Source: Membranipora membranacea
Lineage: Eukaryota; Bryozoa; Gymnolaemata; Cheilostomatida; Membraniporidae
NCBI GenBank assembly: GCA_914767715.1
Contig: OU612066.1
Location: 14,079,001-14,143,000 of the forward strand
DNA length: 64,000 nt
Reading direction: 5' to 3'
The position numbers and the translations under genes are program-made. Within the stretch, counting starts at the first letter, position 1. Every line of letters starts with the position of its first letter. The notes beneath the pieces are model-generated. The model was not told the DNA's origin, did not search any database, and saw only the letters and a list, made by a program, of their open reading frames with translations. This document shows, in pieces, positions 37,366 to 48,773 of this stretch.

Positions 37366-40300
37366 ATGCTTTTTTTTCGGCCATATCAAAAAATAGATTT
37401 GCTACTAACTAACCTCATAAGGAGGAGCAACTCCTGCTCATCTCGAATCTGCAGACCGTTTGGCTCTGCGGCTTTTCGTTCTCCGTCAGCGTCCGTTTTA
37501 ATTAGGGCCACTTTTGCTTTAAAAAAACATGCCAAACGGCAGCATCGAAAAATTAAATCTATGTTGGATTCTTATCAAACTCCGACCAGTTCAAGCTCTT
37601 ATTGCCCTCATTCAACACGCCGAATATTGGAATCCTCGGATTGACAGGGGGGTCACAGCGCTGACTTGAAAATCCAAAACTTATACCAAGGGAGGGTATC
37701 ATGCTTTTTTTTCGGCCAGATCAAAAAATAGATTTGCTTCAAACTAACCTCATAAGGAGGAGCAACTCCTGCTCATCTCGAATCTGCAGACCGTTTGGCT
37801 CTGCGGCTTTTCGTTCTCCGTCAGCGTCCGTTTTAATTAGGGCCACTTTTGCTATAGAAAAACATGCCAAACGGCAGCATCGAAAAATTAAATCTCTGTT
37901 GGATTCTTATCAAACTCCGACCAGTTCAAGCTCTTATTGCCCTGATTCAACACGCCGAATATTGGAATCCTCGGATTAACAGGGGGGTCACAACGCTGAC
38001 TTGAAAATCCAAAAATTATACCAAGGGAGGGTATCATGCTTTTTTTTCGGCCCGATCAAAAAATAGGTTTGCTTCTAACTAACCTCACAAGGAGGAGCAA
38101 CTCCTGCTCATCTCGAATCTGCAGACCGTTTGGCTCTGCGGCTTTTCGTTCTCTGTCAGCGTCCGTTTTAATTAGGGCCACTTTTGCTATAAAAAAACAT
38201 GCCAAACGGCAGCATCGAAAAATTAACTCTCTGTTGGATTCTTATCAAACTCCGACCAGTTCAAGCTCTTATTGCCCTCATTCAACACGCCGAATATTGG
38301 AATCCTCGGATTAACAGGGGGGTCACAACGCTGACTTGAAAATCCAAAAATTATTCCAAGGGAGGGTATCATGCTTTTTTTTCGGCCAGATCAAAAAATA
38401 GATTTGCTTCTAACTAACCTCATAAGGAGGAGCAACTCCTGCTCATCTCGAATCTGCAGACCGTTTGGCTCTGCGGCTTTTCGTTCTCCGTCAGCGTCCG
38501 TATTAATTAGGGCGACTTTTGCTATAAAAAAACATGCCAAAGGCAGCATCGAAAATTTAAGTCTCTGTTGGATTCTTATCAAACTCCGACCAGTTCAAGC
38601 TCTTATTGCCCTCATTCAACACGCCGAATATTGGAATCCTCGGATTAACAGGGGGGTCACAAGGCTGACATGAAAATCCAAAAATTAAACCAAGGGAGGG
38701 TATCATGCTTTTTTTTCGGCCAGATCAAAAAATAGATTTGCTTCTAACTAACCTCATAAGGAGGAGCAACTCCTGCTCATCTCGAATCTGCTGACCATTT
38801 GGCTCTGCGGCTTTTCGTTCTCCGTCAGCGTCCGTTTTAATTAGGGCCACTTTTGCTATAAAAAAACATGCCAAACGGCAGCATCGAGAAATTAAATCTC
38901 TATTGGATTCTTATCAAACTCCGACCAGTTCAAGCTCTTATTGCCCTCATTCAACACGCCGAATATTGGAATCCTCGGCTTAACAGGGGGGTCACAGCGT
39001 TGACTTGAAAATCCAAAACTTATACCAAGGGAGGGTATCATGCTTTTTTTTCGGCCAGATCAAAAAATAGATTTGCTTCTAACTAACCTCATAAGGAGTA
39101 GCAACTCCTGCTCATCTCGAATCTGCAGACCGTTTGGCTCTGCGGCTTTTCGTTCTCCGTCAGCGTCCGTTTTAATTAGGGCCACTTTTGCTATAAAAAA
39201 ACATGCCAAACGGCAGCATCGAAAAATTAAATCTCTGTTGGATTCTTATGAAACTCCGACCAGTTCAAGCTCTTATTGCCCTCATTCAACACGCCGAATA
39301 TTGGAATCCTCGGATTAACAGGGGGGTCACAACGCTGAATTGAAAATCCAAAAATTATACCAAGGGAGGGTATCATGCTTTTTTTTCGGCCTGATCAAAA
39401 AATAGGTTTGCTTCTAACTAACCTCATAGGGAGGAGCAACTCCTGCTCATCTCGAATCTGCAGACCGTTTGGCTCTGCGGCTTTTCGTTCTCTGTCAGCG
39501 TCCGTTTTAATTAGGGCCACTTTTGCTATAAAAAAACATGCCAAACGGCAGCATCGAAAAATTAACTCTCTGTTGGATTCTTATCAAACTCCGACCAGTT
39601 CAAGCTCTTATTGCCCTCATTCAACACGCCGAATATTGGAATCCTCGGATTAACAGGGGGGTCACAGCGCTGACTTGAAAATCCAAAACTTATACCAAGG
39701 GAGGGTATCATGCTTTTTTTTCGGCCAGATCAAAAAATAGATTTGCTACTAACTAACCTCATAAGGAGGAGCAACTCCTGCTCATCTCGAATCTGCAGAC
39801 CGTTTGGCTCTGCGGCTTTTCGTTCTCCGTCAGCGTCCGTTTTAATTAGGGCCACTTTTGCTATAAAAAAACATGCCAAACGGCAGCATCGAAAAATTAA
39901 ATCTCTGTTGGATTCTTATCAAACTCCGACCAGTTCAAGCTCTTATTGCCCTCATTCAACACGCCGAATATTGGAATCCTCGGATTGACAGGGGGGTCAC
40001 AGCGCTGACTTGAAAATCCAAAACTTATACCAAGGGAGGGTATCATGCTTTTTTTTCGGCCAGATCAAAAAATAGATTTGCTTCTAACTAACCTCATAAG
40101 GAGTAGCAACTCCTGCTCATCTCGAATCTGCAGACCGTTTGGCTCTGCGGCTTTTCGTTCTCCGTCAGCGTCCGTTTTAATTAGGGCCACTTTTGCTATA
40201 AAAAAACATGCCAAACGGCAGCATCGAAAAATTAAATCTCTGTTGGATTCTTATCAAACTCCGACCAGTTCAAGCTCTTATTGCCCTCATTCAACACGCC

Positions 40301-40714
40301 GAATATTGGAATCTTCGGATTAACAGGGGGGTCACAACGCTGACTTGAAAATCCAAAAATTATACCAAGGGAGGGTATCATGCTTTTTTTTCGGCCTGAT
40401 CAAAAAATAGGTTTGCTTCTAACTAACCTCATAAGGAGGAGCAACTCCTGCTCATCTCGAATCTGCAGACCGTTTGGCTCTGCGGCTTTTCGTTCTCTGT
40501 CAGCGTCCGTTTTAATTAGGGCCACTTTTGCTATAAAAAAACATGCCAAACGGCAGCATCGAAAAATTAACTCTCTGTTGGATTCTTATCAAACTCCGAC
40601 CAGTTCAAGCTCTTATTGCCCTCATTCAACACGCCGAATATTGGAATCCTCGGATTAACAGGGGGGTCACAGCGCTGACTTGAAAATCCAAAACTTATAC
40701 CAAGGGAGGGTATC
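37366..40714 (+). repeat. Central HOR unit 1, ten monomers (3349 bp)
   Basis: Ten monomers in order: CCATATC with TTGCTTTAAAAAAAC (37366); TTCAAACTAACC with TATAGAAAAAC and CCCTGATTC (37701); CCCGATC with CTCACAAGG (38036); GTATTAATTAGGGCGAC with CCAAAGGCAGC (38371); CTGCTGACC with CGGCTTAAC (38706); GGAGTAGCAACTCC with TTATGAAAC (39040); CTCATAGGGAGG (39375); TTGCTACTAAC with CGGATTGAC (39710); GGAGTAGC with TCTTCGG (40045); CCTGATC with CTCTGTCAGCG (40380). The next unit repeats all ten. Confidence 0.88.
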
Positions 40715-43700
40715 ATGCTTTTTTTTCGGCCATATCAAAAAATAGATTTGCTACTAACTAACCTCATAAGGAGGAGCAACTCCTGCTCATCTCGAATCTG
40801 CAGACCGTTTGGCTCTGCGGCTTTTCGTTCTCCGTCAGCGTCCGTTTTAATTAGGGCCACTTTTGCTTTAAAAAAACATGCCAAACGGCAGCATCGAAAA
40901 ATTAAATCTATGTTGGATTCTTATCAAACTCCGACCAGTTCAAGCTCTTATTGCCCTCATTCAACACGCCGAATATTGGAATCCTCGGATTGACAGGGGG
41001 GTCACAGCGCTGACTTGAAAATCCAAAACTTATACCAAGGGAGGGTATCATGCTTTTTTTTCGGCCAGATCAAAAAATAGATTTGCTTCAAACTAACCTC
41101 ATAAGGAGGAGCAACTCCTGCTCATCTCGAATCTGCAGACCGTTTGGCTCTGCGGCTTTTCGTTCTCCGTCAGCGTCCGTTTTAATTAGGGCCACTTTTG
41201 CTATAGAAAAACATGCCAAACGGCAGCATCGAAAAATTAAATCTCTGTTGGATTCTTATCAAACTCCGACCAGTTCAAGCTCTTATTGCCCTGATTCAAC
41301 ACGCCGAATATTGGAATCCTCGGATTAACAGGGGGGTCACAACGCTGACTTGAAAATCCAAAAATTATACCAAGGGAGGGTATCATGCTTTTTTTTCGGC
41401 CCGATCAAAAAATAGGTTTGCTTCTAACTAACCTCACAAGGAGGAGCAACTCCTGCTCATCTCGAATCTGCAGACCGTTTGGCTCTGCGGCTTTTCGTTC
41501 TCTGTCAGCGTCCGTTTTAATTAGGGCCACTTTTGCTATAAAAAAACATGCCAAACGGCAGCATCGAAAAATTAACTCTCTGTTGGATTCTTATCAAACT
41601 CCGACCAGTTCAAGCTCTTATTGCCCTCATTCAACACGCCGAATATTGGAATCCTCGGATTAACAGGGGGGTCACAACGCTGACTTGAAAATCCAAAAAT
41701 TATTCCAAGGGAGGGTATCATGCTTTTTTTTCGGCCAGATCAAAAAATAGATTTGCTTCTAACTAACCTCATAAGGAGGAGCAACTCCTGCTCATCTCGA
41801 ATCTGCAGACCGTTTGGCTCTGCGGCTTTTCGTTCTCCGTCAGCGTCCGTATTAATTAGGGCGACTTTTGCTATAAAAAAACATGCCAAAGGCAGCATCG
41901 AAAATTTAAGTCTCTGTTGGATTCTTATCAAACTCCGACCAGTTCAAGCTCTTATTGCCCTCATTCAACACGCCGAATATTGGAATCCTCGGATTAACAG
42001 GGGGGTCACAAGGCTGACATGAAAATCCAAAAATTAAACCAAGGGAGGGTATCATGCTTTTTTTTCGGCCAGATCAAAAAATAGATTTGCTTCTAACTAA
42101 CCTCATAAGGAGGAGCAACTCCTGCTCATCTCGAATCTGCTGACCATTTGGCTCTGCGGCTTTTCGTTCTCCGTCAGCGTCCGTTTTAATTAGGGCCACT
42201 TTTGCTATAAAAAAACATGCCAAACGGCAGCATCGAGAAATTAAATCTCTATTGGATTCTTATCAAACTCCGACCAGTTCAAGCTCTTATTGCCCTCATT
42301 CAACACGCCGAATATTGGAATCCTCGGCTTAACAGGGGGGTCACAGCGTTGACTTGAAAATCCAAAACTTATACCAAGGGAGGGTATCATGCTTTTTTTT
42401 CGGCCAGATCAAAAAATAGATTTGCTTCTAACTAACCTCATAAGGAGTAGCAACTCCTGCTCATCTCGAATCTGCAGACCGTTTGGCTCTGCGGCTTTTC
42501 GTTCTCCGTCAGCGTCCGTTTTAATTAGGGCCACTTTTGCTATAAAAAAACATGCCAAACGGCAGCATCGAAAAATTAAATCTCTGTTGGATTCTTATGA
42601 AACTCCGACCAGTTCAAGCTCTTATTGCCCTCATTCAACACGCCGAATATTGGAATCCTCGGATTAACAGGGGGGTCACAACGCTGAATTGAAAATCCAA
42701 AAATTATACCAAGGGAGGGTATCATGCTTTTTTTTCGGCCTGATCAAAAAATAGGTTTGCTTCTAACTAACCTCATAGGGAGGAGCAACTCCTGCTCATC
42801 TCGAATCTGCAGACCGTTTGGCTCTGCGGCTTTTCGTTCTCTGTCAGCGTCCGTTTTAATTAGGGCCACTTTTGCTATAAAAAAACATGCCAAACGGCAG
42901 CATCGAAAAATTAACTCTCTGTTGGATTCTTATCAAACTCCGACCAGTTCAAGCTCTTATTGCCCTCATTCAACACGCCGAATATTGGAATCCTCGGATT
43001 AACAGGGGGGTCACAGCGCTGACTTGAAAATCCAAAACTTATACCAAGGGAGGGTATCATGCTTTTTTTTCGGCCAGATCAAAAAATAGATTTGCTACTA
43101 ACTAACCTCATAAGGAGGAGCAACTCCTGCTCATCTCGAATCTGCAGACCGTTTGGCTCTGCGGCTTTTCGTTCTCCGTCAGCGTCCGTTTTAATTAGGG
43201 CCACTTTTGCTATAAAAAAACATGCCAAACGGCAGCATCGAAAAATTAAATCTCTGTTGGATTCTTATCAAACTCCGACCAGTTCAAGCTCTTATTGCCC
43301 TCATTCAACACGCCGAATATTGGAATCCTCGGATTGACAGGGGGGTCACAGCGCTGACTTGAAAATCCAAAACTTATACCAAGGGAGGGTATCATGCTTT
43401 TTTTTCGGCCAGATCAAAAAATAGATTTGCTTCTAACTAACCTCATAAGGAGTAGCAACTCCTGCTCATCTCGAATCTGCAGACCGTTTGGCTCTGCGGC
43501 TTTTCGTTCTCCGTCAGCGTCCGTTTTAATTAGGGCCACTTTTGCTATAAAAAAACATGCCAAACGGCAGCATCGAAAAATTAAATCTCTGTTGGATTCT
43601 TATCAAACTCCGACCAGTTCAAGCTCTTATTGCCCTCATTCAACACGCCGAATATTGGAATCTTCGGATTAACAGGGGGGTCACAACGCTGACTTGAAAA

Positions 43701-44063
43701 TCCAAAAATTATACCAAGGGAGGGTATCATGCTTTTTTTTCGGCCTGATCAAAAAATAGGTTTGCTTCTAACTAACCTCATAAGGAGGAGCAACTCCTGC
43801 TCATCTCGAATCTGCAGACCGTTTGGCTCTGCGGCTTTTCGTTCTCTGTCAGCGTCCGTTTTAATTAGGGCCACTTTTGCTATAAAAAAACATGCCAAAC
43901 GGCAGCATCGAAAAATTAACTCTCTGTTGGATTCTTATCAAACTCCGACCAGTTCAAGCTCTTATTGCCCTCATTCAACACGCCGAATATTGGAATCCTC
44001 GGATTAACAGGGGGGTCACAGCGCTGACTTGAAAATCCAAAACTTATACCAAGGGAGGGTATC
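40715..44063 (+). repeat. Central HOR unit 2, ten monomers (3349 bp)
   Basis: This matches unit 1 monomer for monomer at a constant 3349-bp offset, including rare marks such as AAGGCTGACATG at the end of the fourth monomer and TCTTCGG at the end of the ninth. By eye I could not find a consistent difference in the parts compared. Such similarity means very recent unequal exchange or gene conversion, or else an assembly duplication. Confidence 0.88.
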
Positions 44064-46073
44064 ATGCTTTTTTTTCGGCCATATCAAAAAATAGATTTGC
44101 TACTAACTAACCTCATAAGGAGGAGCAACTCCTGCTCATCTCGAATCTGCAGACCGTTTGGCTCTGCGGCTTTTCGTTCTCCGTCAGCGTCCGTTTTAAT
44201 TAGGGCCACTTTTGCTTTAAAAAAACATGCCAAACGGCAGCATCGAAAAATTAAATCTCTGTTGGATTCTTATCAAACTCCGACCAGTTCAAGCTCTTAT
44301 TGCCCTCATTCAACACGCCGAATATTGGAATCCTCGGATTGACAGGGGGGTCACAGCGCTGACTTGAAAATCCAAAACTTATACCAAGGGAGGGTATCAT
44401 GCTTTTTTTTCGGCCAGATCAAAAAATAGATTTGCTTCAAACTAACCTCATAAGGAGGAGCAACTCCTGCTCATCTCGAATCTGCAGACCGTTTGGCTCT
44501 GCGGCTTTTCGTTCTCCGTCAGCGTCCGTTTTAATTAGGGCCACTTTTGCTATAGAAAAGCATGCCAAACAGCAGCATCGAAAAATTAAATCTCTGTTGG
44601 ATTCTTATCAAACTCCGACCAGTTCAAGCTCTTATTGCCCTGATTCAACACGCCGAATATTGGAATCCTCGGATTAACAGGGGGGTCACAACGCTGACTT
44701 GAAAATCCAAAAATTATACCAAGGGAGGGTATCATGCTTTTTTTTCGGCCTGATCAAAAAATAGGTTTGCTTCTAACTAACCTCATAGGGAGGAGCAACT
44801 CCTGCTCATCTCGAATCTGCAGACCGTTTGGCTCTGCGGCTTTTCGTTCTCTGTCAGCGTCCGTTTTAATTAGGGCCACTTTTGCTATAAAAAAACATGC
44901 CAAACGGCAGCATCGAAAAATTAACTCTCTGTTGGATTCTTATCAAACTCCGACCAGTTCAAGCTCTTATTGCCCTCATTCAACACGCCGAATATTGGAA
45001 TCCTCGGATTAACAGGGGGGTCACAGCGCTGACTTGAAAATCCAAAACTTATACCAAGGGAGGGTATCATGCTTTTTTTTCGGCCAGATCAAAAAATAGA
45101 TTTGCTACTAACTAACCTCATAAGGAGGAGCAACTCCTGCTCATCTCGAATCTGCAGACCGTTTGGCTCTGCGGCTTTTCGTTCTCCGTCAGCGTCCGTT
45201 TTAATTAGGGCCACTTTTGCTATAAAAAAACATGCCAAACGGCAGCATCGAAAAATTAAATCTCTGTTGGATTCTTATCAAACTCCGACCAGTTCAAGCT
45301 CTTATTGCCCTCATTCAACACGCCGAATATTGGAATCCTCGGATTGACAGGGGGGTCACAGCGCTGACTTGAAAATCCAAAACTTATACCAAGGGAGGGT
45401 ATCATGCTTTTTTTTCGGCCAGATCAAAAAATAGATTTGCTTCTAACTAACCTCATAAGGAGTAGCAACTCCTGCTCATCTCGAATCTGCAGACCGTTTG
45501 GCTCTGCGGCTTTTCGTTCTCCGTCAGCGTCCGTTTTAATTAGGGCCACTTTTGCTATAAAAAAACATGCCAAACGGCAGCATCGAAAAATTAAATCTCT
45601 GTTGGATTCTTATCAAACTCCGACCAGTTCAAGCTCTTATTGCCCTCATTCAACACGCCGAATATTGGAATCTTCGGATTAACAGGGGGGTCACAACGCT
45701 GACTTGAAAATCCAAAAATTATACCAAGGGAGGGTATCATGCTTTTTTTTCGGCCTGATCAAAAAATAGGTTTGCTTCTAACTAACCTCATAAGGAGGAG
45801 CAACTCCTGCTCATCTCGAATCTGCAGACCGTTTGGCTCTGCGGCTTTTCGTTCTCTGTCAGCGTCCGTTTTAATTAGGGCCACTTTTGCTATAAAAAAA
45901 CATGCCAAACGGCAGCATCGAAAAATTAACTCTCTGTTGGATTCTTATCAAACTCCGACCAGTTCAAGCTCTTATTGCCCTCATTCAACACGCCGAATAT
46001 TGGAATCCTCGGATTAACAGGGGGGTCACAGCGCTGACTTGAAAATCCAAAACTTATACCAAGGGAGGGTATC
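44064..46073 (+). repeat. Central HOR deletion derivative, six monomers (2010 bp)
   Basis: Six monomers: CCATATC, TTCAAACTAACC, CTCATAGGGAGG, TTGCTACTAAC, GGAGTAGC and CCTGATC types. Against the 10-monomer units, types three to six are replaced by one monomer (44734) with the marks of the seventh. Four monomers were removed in exact register. The second monomer (44399) has private changes TATAGAAAAGCATGCC and AAACAGCAGC, repeated at 46409, so this derivative shares recent ancestry with the next unit. Confidence 0.85.
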
Positions 46074-47078
46074 ATGCTTTTTTTTCGGCCATATCAAAAA
46101 ATAGATTTGCTACTAACTAACCTCATAAGGAGGAGCAACTCCTGCTCATCTCGAATCTGCAGACCGTTTGGCTCTGCGGCTTTTCGTTCTCCGTCAGCGT
46201 CCGTTTTAATTAGGGCCACTTTTGCTTTAAAAAAACATGCCAAACGGCAGCATCGAAAAATTAAATCTCTGTTGGATTCTTATCAAACTCCGACCAGTTC
46301 AAGCTCTTATTGCCCTCATTCAACACGCCGAATATTGGAATCCTCGGATTGACAGGGGGGTCACAGCGCTGACTTGAAAATCCAAAACTTATACCAAGGG
46401 AGGGTATCATGCTTTTTTTTCGGCCAGATCAAAAAATAGATTTGCTTCAAACTAACCTCATAAGGAGGAGCAACTCCTGCTCATCTCGAATCTGCAGACC
46501 GTTTGGCTCTGCGGCTTTTCGTTCTCCGTCAGCGTCCGTTTTAATTAGGGCCACTTTTGCTATAGAAAAGCATGCCAAACAGCAGCATCGAAAAATTAAA
46601 TCTCTGTTGGATTCTTATCAAACTCCGACCAGTTCAAGCTCTTATTGCCCTGATTCAACACGCCGAATATTGGAATCCTCGGATTAACAGGGGGGTCACA
46701 ACGCTGACTTGAAAATCCAAAAATTATACCAAGGGAGGGTATCATGCTTTTTTTTCGGCCCGATCAAAAAATAGGTTTGCTTCTAACTAACCTCACAAGG
46801 AGGAGCAACTCCTGCTCATCTCGAATCTGCAGACCGTTTGGCTCTGCGGCTTTTCGTTCTCTGTCAGCGTCCGTTTTAATTAGGGCCACTTTTGCTATAA
46901 AAAAACATGCCAAACGGCAGCATCGAAAAATTAACTCTCTGTTGGATTCTTATCAAACTCCGACCAGTTCAAGCTCTTATTGCCCTCATTCAACACGCCG
47001 AATATTGGAATCCTCGGATTAACAAGGGGGTCACAGCGCTGACTTGAAAATCCAAAACTTATACCAAGGGAGGGTATC

Positions 47079-47413
47079 ATGCTTTTTTTTCGGCCAGATC
47101 AAAAAATAGATTTGCTACTAACTAACCTCATAAGGAGGAGCAACTCCTGCTCATCTCGAATCTGCAGACCGTTTGGCTCTAGGGCTTTTCGTTCTCCGTC
47201 AGCGTCCGTTTTAATTAGGGGCACTTTTGCTATAAAAAAACATGCCAAACGGCAGCATCGAAAAATTAAATCTCTGTTGGATTCTTACCAAACTCCGACC
47301 AGTTCAAGCTCTTATTGCCCTCATTCAACACGCCGAATATTGGAATCCTCGGATTAACAGGGGGGTCACAACGCTGACTTGAAAATCCAAAAATTATACC
47401 AAGGGAGGGTATC
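47079..47413 (+). repeat. Hybrid satellite monomer
   Basis: The 5' part has TTGCTACTAACTAACC as in the monomer at 21300. From GCTCTAGGGCTTTTCG onward it has the marks of the monomer at 21635, including TTAGGGGCAC and GGATTCTTACC. At 21300-21969 these are two separate monomers. The switch lies between about 47116 and 47179, so one monomer length was deleted by exchange inside the repeat. Confidence 0.8.
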
Positions 47414-47739
47414 ATGCTTTTTTTTCGGCCAGATCAAAATATAGATTTGCTTCTACCTAACCTCATAAGGAGGAGCAACTCCTGCTCATCTCGAATCTGC
47501 AGACCGTTTGGCTCTGCGGCTTTTCGTTCTCCGTCAGCGTTCGTTTTAATTAGGGCCACTTTTGCTATAAAAAACATGCCAAACGGCAGCATCGAAAAAT
47601 TAAATCTCTGTTGGATTCTTTTCAAACGCCGACCAGTTCAAGCTCTTATTGCCCTCATTCAACACGCCGAATATTGGAATCCTCGGATTAACTGGGGGGT
47701 CACAGCGCTGACTTGAAAATCCAAAACTTCTACCAAGAG

Positions 47740-47744
47740 AGGGT
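47740..47744. other. Target-site duplication, left copy (AGGGT)
   Basis: The five bases AGGGT immediately left of the left LTR are repeated immediately right of the right LTR (55283-55287). The uninterrupted related monomer at 22296-22300 has a single AGGGT in the same context (CCAAGAGAGGGTATCATGC). BEL/Pao integrases typically make 4-6-bp duplications, so the length fits. The site lies in the purine-rich junction box just before the monomer ATG. Confidence 0.95.
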
Positions 47745-48433
47745 TGTTGCAGGATAGGTCTTGTCGTAAAAGTTAACTGATTGTATTGATATCGTAACCT
47801 GTATAAAAATGACAATTGTTATGATAAGATTCTATAAACGTTCAAAATTATACGATATTACATAAACAGAGCAGGTTTGGCATAAAACAATCATTATAAT
47901 ATAATCAAAAACGGTTAATATGAACTTACAAATTATGACCTTATGAGACTCTAACCCTGCAGATTTGGGTGTATGTTAGCTGTGCGGTGTGATGAGCGAG
48001 TGATGGTTGTGCTCTCTATAAAAATAAACCTGATAAGATAGGTGTTGAACCATTTTCCTAGTCTTCATTACACATTGCAAATTACAATAAAGAGGATAAT
48101 TATTTTGACAATCAAACAGTTCATAAGTCAGTCAAAACAAAGGAATCTAATTGAATGCTGAAATATATTAATCAATGATGATCTTTACTTACAATAATAT
48201 TGAGTGTGTATAGCATAATAGTCTCATCTCGTAATCAGATAGATATATTCCATTATGAATAGGTAGATTGTAAAATGGTGAGACAAAATAAAACACCTCA
48301 CAGCTCTCTGATGGTTGAACATACACTCTTGACCAGTTGTAATTATACTTGCTCAGTAAAAGCACAAAAGCTTTGAGTTACATTAGTCACAACTTGTAAC
48401 AGGATTTGATAGCCAAGTAATTATCCGAATACA
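47745..48433 (-). repeat. 3' LTR of the BEL/Pao element (689 bp)
   Basis: Identical in length and, as read, in sequence to the LTR at 54594-55282. It lies downstream of Gag-Pol in the sense direction and should supply the polyadenylation signal, though no sense-strand AATAAA or ATTAAA was seen. The A/T-rich sequence shares no similarity with the satellite. The flanking sequence on the internal side begins TCGGAGGGG on the plus strand. Confidence 0.95.
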
Positions 48434-48773
48434 TCGGAGGGGTAGACGTTGGCTGAATTACATCGAATAAATTTGATGCAACTCAGTCAATAATCTATCA
48501 AAATGATACTGAACCAGAAATTCAAAGTATAGTGCATAAAAAGTGTCTGTGGGGATGTGTACAAAATCGCACGCTTCATTTCGCATTATCGCAGGCGGTA
48601 ATCTAATTAAGCTAACTCTACCAAGCCAACTGTGATCTCTCGACAGTGCAGCGCTACTGCATTGACCACTCGGGGGCGGGCGCCAGCAAAGCCAATTTTT
48701 GGACACTTCGATATATGATTGTATCCTTAGCCCCACAGTATTGGTGTACTTTTTCCCCAACTCGGAAGTTTTT
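48434..48773 (-). other. Region between Gag-Pol stop and 3' LTR (340 bp)
   Basis: The reading frame of Gag-Pol stays open for 39 codons beyond the TAA at 48774-48776, to a TAG at 48654-48656. The first ~30 of these codons read like the end of a DUF5641-type tail. Beyond this, about 48600-48680, the sense strand has CCGAGTGGTCAATGC, resembling a tRNA A box. No purine-rich tract adjoins the 3' LTR on the sense strand. A 100-codon frame at 48458-48760 overlaps this region in another frame and has no recognisable similarity. Confidence 0.6.

Larger units (their letters stand above)
1..47744 (+). repeat. Satellite array, left part (~335-bp monomer)
   Basis: The whole stretch is a head-to-tail tandem repeat with a period of 333-336 bp, seen from the recurrence of the box GGGAGGGTATCATGC and of the block GCAGACCGTTTGGCTCTGCGG in every monomer. 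About 142 monomer starts fall between 201 and 47414, all in one orientation. Counting from the ATG, a monomer contains a T7-T9 run, CGGCCAGATCAAAAAATAG, a GGAGGAGCAACTCCTGCTC hairpin-forming block, a TATAAAAAAAC stretch, GCCAAACGGCAGCATCG, and a GGGGGGTCAC block near the end. Monomers differ by scattered substitutions and one-base indels in A or T runs. The same combinations of variants recur at fixed multiples of 335 bp, which is higher-order repeat structure. By analogy with other animal satellites this is probably centromeric or pericentromeric heterochromatin; that location is inference. No host gene was found in it. Confidence 0.97.
46074..47744 (+). repeat. Central HOR, partial unit ending at the retrotransposon
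   Basis: Types CCATATC (46074), TTCAAACTAACC (46409), CCCGATC (46744), a hybrid monomer (47079) and the AAAATATAGATTTGCTTCTACC type (47414) cut by the insertion at 47744. The hybrid starts like 21300 (TTGCTACTAAC) and continues like 21635 (GCTCTAGGGCTTTTCG, TTAGGGGCAC). The run corresponds to 20295-22300 with one monomer lost. Confidence 0.85.

Noticed and set aside
1-47744. CRISPR array
   Set aside because: The repeat unit is 335 bp with no constant-repeat/unique-spacer division, and the retroelement is animal-type.
48458-48760. 100-codon minus-strand frame downstream of Gag-Pol, considered as an envelope or accessory gene
   Set aside because: It has no signal peptide, membrane segment or family motif. 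It overlaps the in-frame continuation of Pol and is probably chance.
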